Shown piece by piece: positions 59,730 through 64,000 of a DNA stretch of 64,000 bases. The stretch is from positions 1-64,000 of the forward strand of contig CAYMWV010000001.1 in assembly GCA_964394395.1 (NCBI GenBank). Reading direction: 5' to 3'. Each line of letters begins with the position of its first letter. The stretch's first letter is position 1. A program made the position numbers and the translations under genes. The notes below the pieces were generated by a model. That model was not told where the DNA came from. It did not search any database and was given only the letters and a program-made list of their open reading frames with translations. Source of the stretch: Sediminispirochaeta sp964394395. GTDB lineage: Bacteria; Spirochaetota; Spirochaetia; DSM-16054; Sediminispirochaetaceae.

Positions 59730-60205
59730 ACCTCATCTCCACTCATCTTAACAAGGCGGATACTCACAACCAGGGGAATCCCTTCGGCATTATAGAAAAA
59801 ATCGTGATATGATCCAACATGTTCAACCTCAAAACGATCAAAGAGAACTTCGGGAAAAGAGAGGTTTACCTTTGTGTCCGATCCAAACATCTGCTGGAGG
59901 AAATTCCCTGCAAGAACGTTTAAGAGTTCAAGAAGACAATCATCAATCTCGGTATTGTTCAGCTCATCCCAGGGTTTGGCATGGATATTCTCGACAATCT
60001 GTCTTTTCAGCTCCAAGGGAAGAAAGAGCATCATTCCTCCCGTTGCGGGAGCCAAAAAACTGATATGAAGCAGTTGGCCCTCCTGGGCAGACTGCTCCTC
60101 CTCCAGTGCTGGCTGAACATCAAGAAAGCTCATATCACCAAAGGTCAATGCCACAGCCATATCCAGGGAATCTTTTAATTCATCTTTTGTTAAGGGAGTA
60201 CTCAT
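59726..60205 (-). CDS. cheX: CheX-type CheY-phosphate phosphatase
   Basis: 159 aa. The CheC/CheX signature helix is present (ELLNVLAGNFLQQM near residue 92, with the E..N pair that catalyses dephosphorylation). CheX is the usual spirochaetal CheY-P phosphatase and replaces CheZ. It lies between the two cheY genes, with one-base and four-base overlaps. Confidence 0.82.
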   Translation of the reverse strand: MSTPLTKDELKDSLDMAVALTFGDMSFLDVQPALEEEQSAQEGQLLHISFLAPATGGMMLFLPLELKRQIVENIHAKPWDELNNTEIDDCLLELLNVLAGNFLQQMFGSDTKVNLSFPEVLFDRFEVEHVGSYHDFFYNAEGIPLVVSIRLVKMSGDEV

Positions 60206-60576
60206 TAGACCGCCTCCAAAGCATCTGCAAGCTTAGCCGGAGAGAGGGGCTTACGAATAACCGCAGTCAATTTTTCATTACCCAACTCACTCTCCAACTG
60301 TTCATTTCCCATACTTGATAACACAATTACCGGGATTCCGGAAGTCCTGGAGCCCATTTTCAGCTTGCGGATAAAGGTTTTCCCATCCATCTTGGGCATC
60401 CGTAAGTCGGTAACAATAAGGTCCACCAACTGATCTCCGAGAAATGTCACTGCATTCAGGCCATCTTCTGCTTCATGGAAGATTACATTCTGGTAACCTG
60501 CCATCATAAAACAGCGTTTTGTTATCATCCGGGAAGTTGCTGAATCATCGACAATTAATACGCTCTTAACCTGCAT
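60205..60576 (-). CDS. cheY: Chemotaxis response regulator CheY
   Basis: 123-aa receiver domain. Acidic pair in IVDDSATSR near residue 9, phospho-acceptor Asp in LIVTDLRMPKMDG near 57, Ser in VLSSMG near 87 and Lys in VIRKPLS near 109. It sits next to cheX and cheD. Confidence 0.93.
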   Translation of the reverse strand: MQVKSVLIVDDSATSRMITKRCFMMAGYQNVIFHEAEDGLNAVTFLGDQLVDLIVTDLRMPKMDGKTFIRKLKMGSRTSGIPVIVLSSMGNEQLESELGNEKLTAVIRKPLSPAKLADALEAV

Positions 60577-60594
60577 TCTTCGCTCCTTGGATAG

Positions 60595-61071
60595 CTATAT
60601 ATTCCAACTGGATTTTGCATTTGAGATGGTAACTTCACCGCCGGGAAGTTCGATCTTGACCGTACGGCTTATGGTTCCACCTACATCCTCACGGATAACA
60701 CCAAGCCCCTCTTTCCAGAGAAATCGCTTGATCGCTATCATGTTTCTCCGTCCAATATCAAATTGCCTGTTCTCATCCATGATACTGGCTCCACCGGCAA
60801 GTTTGATCTTGATCTTTCTTTTTATTGCTCCCTCTTTTTCCATCGCCTTAATAAATACCGGCAGGCCGCTATCGGCGAAATAGCCTGGCCGCTTTTTTGC
60901 CTTTTCCGGATTAACCTTCGCCTCCGGCAGGGCGATATGTATCATTCCTGCAACATTAGTTTCCGGATCATAGGCAATAACAGCCACACAGGAGCCGAGG
61001 GCATAGGTTTTAATCTCATCATCGGGATGCTTGCTAACCCCGAATTCACCAATACCAACATCAATCCTCAT
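60595..61071 (-). CDS. cheD: Chemoreceptor glutamine deamidase CheD
   Basis: Deamidates receptor glutamines. 158 aa. The catalytic Cys in TYALGSCVAVIAYD near residue 28, His in GMIHIALP near 45 and the conserved GGASIMD near 93 and IGRRN near 105. The ATG overlaps the cheB stop (ATGA). Confidence 0.94.
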   Translation of the reverse strand: MRIDVGIGEFGVSKHPDDEIKTYALGSCVAVIAYDPETNVAGMIHIALPEAKVNPEKAKKRPGYFADSGLPVFIKAMEKEGAIKRKIKIKLAGGASIMDENRQFDIGRRNMIAIKRFLWKEGLGVIREDVGGTISRTVKIELPGGEVTISNAKSSWNI

Positions 61072-62126
61072 GCTCCCATCTCCTTTAAGAGATTAATAAT
61101 CTCACGAGGGATATTGTCAAGGGAGACCAGCTTTTCCGCCCCCCCATTTATATAAGCTTCTTTGGGCATACCGAAGACAACACAGCTTCTCTCATCCTGG
61201 GCAATAGTTTTGGCCCCGTTATTCCGCATCGCCAACATTCCGTCTGCTCCATCCCTTCCCATACCGGTAAGAATAGCCCCTACAGCATTGTCTCCTGCAT
61301 TAGCTGCCACCGAATGGAATAGTACATCCACCGACGGGCAGTGCCCATTTACCTTCTCTCCCTCTTTAATCCTGACAATATAGCGCCCTCCGGACCTGAC
61401 CACCTTCATGTGCATCCCCCCGGGAGCAATCAGGACCCTGCCCCGCAGTACCCTGTCACCATCCGTTGCCTCCCTCACCTCCACCTCTGACACCTCGTTC
61501 AGCTTATCTGCAAACATCTTTGTAAACTTTGGAGGCATGTGCTGAACAATAACAGTGCCGGGGATATCGGAAGGGAAGGACTCTATCACCTGCCTGAGAG
61601 CTACCGTTCCACCGGTCGAGGCTCCTATGGCAACAACCTTATCGGTTGAACCGGTCAATACGCCACTGCTGAGCTTCTTTAGATGTCGTCCCTGGAATAT
61701 CCCCTTGAAGCGGCTTACATCCACCACCGATGCAGCTTTTACCTTTTCGATAAGTTCATCAATCATCGCTTCAAGGTTATTACCGAAGCTCGATGAGGGC
61801 TTTAATACAAAATCAACAGCACCGCTCTCAAGGGCATCCAAGGTAACATGCGCACCTGGGGCTGTCATGGCGGAAACCATCACTACTGGAATGGGGTGCT
61901 GAGGCATGAGTCTTTTCAGAAACTCCACTCCATCCATCCTGGGCATCTCAACATCCAGGGTCATTACGTTGGGCTTTTGCAAGACAATTTTATCTCTTGC
62001 CACATAGACGTCCGGAGCCGCACCGACTACTTCAATTGCCGGATCCCGGGCAAGTCCCTTGGTAAGGATGGCGCGAACCAGAGCAGAATCATCCACAACA
62101 AGCACTTTTATCTTCTGCTTAATCAT
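61068..62126 (-). CDS. cheB: Chemotaxis protein-glutamate methylesterase CheB
   Basis: Demethylates chemoreceptors. 352 aa with an N-terminal receiver (VVDDSALVRAIL near residue 10; phospho-Asp in LDVEMPRMDG near 59) and a C-terminal esterase with catalytic Ser in GASTGG near 168, His in VQHMPPKFT near 194 and Asp in LTGMGRDGADGM near 290. The ATG lies 8 bp inside cheR. Confidence 0.96.
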   Translation of the reverse strand: MIKQKIKVLVVDDSALVRAILTKGLARDPAIEVVGAAPDVYVARDKIVLQKPNVMTLDVEMPRMDGVEFLKRLMPQHPIPVVMVSAMTAPGAHVTLDALESGAVDFVLKPSSSFGNNLEAMIDELIEKVKAASVVDVSRFKGIFQGRHLKKLSSGVLTGSTDKVVAIGASTGGTVALRQVIESFPSDIPGTVIVQHMPPKFTKMFADKLNEVSEVEVREATDGDRVLRGRVLIAPGGMHMKVVRSGGRYIVRIKEGEKVNGHCPSVDVLFHSVAANAGDNAVGAILTGMGRDGADGMLAMRNNGAKTIAQDERSCVVFGMPKEAYINGGAEKLVSLDNIPREIINLLKEMGA

Positions 62127-62964
62127 TGCTGTCCCCTTTTCTGTATAAAGCAGGCTTTATGTATCGAAATACTGGATGATTTCTCCCAAGGGTCTCGGAA
62201 TGACCAATAAAGAAGTACCCACCTGGAAGAAGATGAGCTTCAAACTTTGCGATGAGTGTATCCTTGGTGGGAACATCAAAATAGATCATTACATTACGGC
62301 AAAAAATGAGATGAAACTGCTTCTTGAACGGGAACCGGGGGTTCTGAAAATTAAAGCGCTTAAAAAGAACCAGTTTCTTCAAGGTATCCTTCACTTGATA
62401 TCGGCCAGAGCCGATGGCGGTAAAATATTTTGAAAGCAAGGGTTTTGAAACCTCTTTCAACCGTTCGGCCGGATAGCTTCCTACCAGGGCAGCGTTCAGG
62501 GCTGTATTGGAAATATCGGTGGCCAGGATGGGCGGGCCACCAGTAAAGAAATCCATTCCCAGAGACTCTGCAAGAACGATTGCCAGGGTGTAGGCCTCCT
62601 CCCCAGAGGCACAACCGGCACACCAGATTCTCACATCCCTGCCGCCACTTCCCTCAAGCTTTTCCGTGATCCAGGGGAGAGCCTCATCTTTCAAAAAATG
62701 GAAGTGATCCTCCTCCCGGAAAAAATAGGTGTGATTGGTTGAGATCCGGTCGATCAGCTCGCTGATTGCAGTTCCTGTAGTATCATTCTCCAAGGCGTGA
62801 TAGTACTGATCAAAAGAGGTATAACCAAGTTTTCTGATCACCTTGTTGAGCCGCCCCCGAACAAGCATCTTCTTTTTATCGGTGAGATGGATGCCCACAA
62901 CCCTGTAGACCAGCTTCGCCAGGTCCTGAAACTCCCGTTCACTTATATCAATCAACCCTTCCAT
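62119..62964 (-). CDS. cheR: Chemotaxis protein methyltransferase CheR
   Basis: SAM-dependent methylation of receptor glutamates. About 281 aa from ATG 62964, which has GGAG six bases upstream; GTG 62976 directly after the cheA stop is possible. TYFFREEDHFHFL near residue 79, the SAM site RIWCAGCASGEEAYTLA near 109, and IFCRNVMIYFD near 223. Confidence 0.96.
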   Translation of the reverse strand: MEGLIDISEREFQDLAKLVYRVVGIHLTDKKKMLVRGRLNKVIRKLGYTSFDQYYHALENDTTGTAISELIDRISTNHTYFFREEDHFHFLKDEALPWITEKLEGSGGRDVRIWCAGCASGEEAYTLAIVLAESLGMDFFTGGPPILATDISNTALNAALVGSYPAERLKEVSKPLLSKYFTAIGSGRYQVKDTLKKLVLFKRFNFQNPRFPFKKQFHLIFCRNVMIYFDVPTKDTLIAKFEAHLLPGGYFFIGHSETLGRNHPVFRYIKPALYRKGDSND

Positions 62965-62976
62965 TGCTTTCTCCAC

Positions 62977-64000
62977 CTACTGCAAGCTGCTTGACAGGAG
63001 AGATCCTGTATCAATAATGAGACTGACCTTTCCGTCACTCATGATGCTGCAGCCGGAAACTGCCCGTAGGTCGTTCAAATAGGGGGGTAAGGCTTTTATA
63101 ACCATCTGCCGGTATCCAACTATCTCATCAGCAAGCAGTGCCGCCCTACGATTTCCGGAATTGACCACAATTACGATGCCCTCTTCTACCTTTTCGATTC
63201 CCCCTTTGACCTTGAAAAACTGGAAAATCTTTATCAGGGGCAGTACCTCCCCCCGAAGCTTGATTACCTGCCGATCCCCTTCAGTAGTGGTCAGCTCACT
63301 GCTCTTTGTCTTATGGAACTGGATAACATCGGTGATGGGCAGCGCATAGAGCTGTTTGCCTACAGTGAAATTGATAGCCTCTATAATTGCCAGGGTAAGG
63401 GGTATCTTCATGGTGAAGGTGGTACCAGAACCTACCTCACTGGTGATATCAATCTTGCCCCTGAGTTTTTCGATGTTTTTTCTAACCACGTCCATCCCGA
63501 CGCCCCGGCCGGAAATCTCGGATACCTGTTCAGCGGTGGAGAAACCGGGTTCAAAAATGAGCTGATAGATCTCACTGTCTGAGAGGTTCTGATCTTCCTG
63601 GACCACACCCCGCTCTTTGGCCCGGGCGACAATCTTTTCCTTATCGAGTCCACCACCGTCATCGGCAATGGTGATCCATATCTCGTTCCCTTCATAGCGG
63701 GCCCGCAGTTCAATGGTTCCTGCCTCACGCTTACCGGCAGCTTTTCGTTTCTCCTTTGCTTCAACCCCATGGTCAATGGCATTCCGAATAATATGTACCA
63801 AGGGATCGCTAATCTCCTCCATCACATTACGATCCATTTCGGTCTCTTCACCGCTTACTTCAAGGTTGATCTCTTTATCAAATTTCTTGGAAAGATCCCT
63901 CACGAGACGACGCATTTTATTGAAAAGCCCGTCCAGAGGAATCATCCTTATAGACATGGTTATCTCCTGCATCTCCCTGCTTATCTTAGAGAGGTATGCT
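62977..64000 (-). CDS. cheA: Chemotaxis histidine kinase CheA (C-terminal part)
   Basis: Only the 3' part is in the window; the frame is open to the right edge. Seen are the end of the dimerisation domain (ITMSIRMIPL), the HATPase with N box DPLVHIIRNAIDHGVE, G1 IADDGGGLDKEK, F box IFEPGFSTAE and G2 GRGVGMDVVRKNIEKLRG, and the CheW-like receptor-coupling domain. The phospho-His and P2 domains lie outside. It heads the cheA-cheR-cheB-cheD-cheY-cheX-cheY run. Confidence 0.96.
   Translation of the reverse strand, partial: AYLSKISREMQEITMSIRMIPLDGLFNKMRRLVRDLSKKFDKEINLEVSGEETEMDRNVMEEISDPLVHIIRNAIDHGVEAKEKRKAAGKREAGTIELRARYEGNEIWITIADDGGGLDKEKIVARAKERGVVQEDQNLSDSEIYQLIFEPGFSTAEQVSEISGRGVGMDVVRKNIEKLRGKIDITSEVGSGTTFTMKIPLTLAIIEAINFTVGKQLYALPITDVIQFHKTKSSELTTTEGDRQVIKLRGEVLPLIKIFQFFKVKGGIEKVEEGIVIVVNSGNRRAALLADEIVGYRQMVIKALPPYLNDLRAVSGCSIMSDGKVSLIIDTGSLLSSSLQ

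Noticed and set aside
1..64000. tRNA, rRNA, riboswitch, prophage, transposon or restriction-modification island
   Set aside because: I looked in the intergenic regions and saw no cloverleaf, conserved riboswitch core, integrase or transposase; the methyltransferase has no nuclease partner.

Overview
This window reads as chromosomal DNA of a spirochaete, probably a free-living or environmental member of the Spirochaetales; I cannot name the genus. The reasons are: the order rpsB-tsf-frr-uppS-cdsA-dxr-rseP; the cluster rpsF-ssb-rpsR-DUF2232-rplI-dnaB; a bacterial XPB-type helicase; a chemotaxis operon that contains the CheX phosphatase; a MurE whose amino-acid motif is DEDPR rather than DNPR (compatible with ornithine peptidoglycan); and many Sec-exported or lipoprotein TPR, WD40 and SH3 proteins. 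Almost all of the sequence is coding. I see no phage, transposase, CRISPR array, tRNA or rRNA. Two 100-N scaffold gaps (14423-14522 and 38550-38649) both fall inside tandem repeats.

Layout. 1-3.5 kb: XPB helicase (5' end off the window) and its Helicase_C_3/WYL-like partner. 3.5-7.4 kb, minus strand: an aroD-aroE fusion, a small secreted protein with a His/Asp cluster and a TPR lipoprotein. 7.5-14.4 kb, plus strand: envelope proteins (TPR-like secreted protein, MltD-type lytic transglycosylase with two LysM, LPP20-like anchored protein, SH3 lipoprotein), an ABC-F ATPase and a DUF4321-like membrane protein. 14.5-24.4 kb, plus strand: maf, rpsB, tsf, frr, uppS, cdsA, dxr, rseP, a CpXC protein and a WD40 protein. 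24.4-28.8 kb, minus strand: a ComFB-like gene, then dnaB, rplI, DUF2232, rpsR, ssb, rpsF. 29-31.4 kb: a eukaryotic-type UDP-glucose pyrophosphorylase and hisI. 31.5-34.9 kb, minus strand: ferredoxin, dxs, a FlgH-like protein and a 29-aa bS22/AURKAIP1-like protein. 35-47.8 kb: cell-wall genes (murD, a FemX-like aminoacyltransferase, murE, ddl) with metG, hflKC and an orphan D12 adenine methyltransferase. 47.8-59.3 kb: nitroreductase, a large membrane protein, dinB, a beta-propeller protein, NlpC/P60, trmL, proC, serS, pncB and a NeuB-family synthase. 59.3-64 kb, minus strand: cheA(partial)-cheR-cheB-cheD-cheY-cheX-cheY.

How the genes fit together. dxs, dxr, uppS and cdsA supply isoprenoid and phospholipid precursors to the envelope. 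murD, murE, ddl and the FemX-like enzyme build the peptidoglycan precursor, and MltD and NlpC/P60 remodel the wall. RseP, HflKC and the exported TPR/WD40/SH3 proteins act at or beyond the inner membrane. The che genes form one overlapping operon controlling the flagellar motor.

The most notable observations are three. (1) The FemX-like gene appears to extend 5' through an 18-residue (54-bp) tandem repeat that swallows one assembly gap and overlaps metG. (2) About nine genes have a sigma-70-like promoter whose -10 ends only 6-9 nt before the start codon, with no Shine-Dalgarno sequence, which predicts many leaderless mRNAs; in one case murE and the methyltransferase start on the same CATG. (3) Short tandem duplications recur exactly at stop codons.
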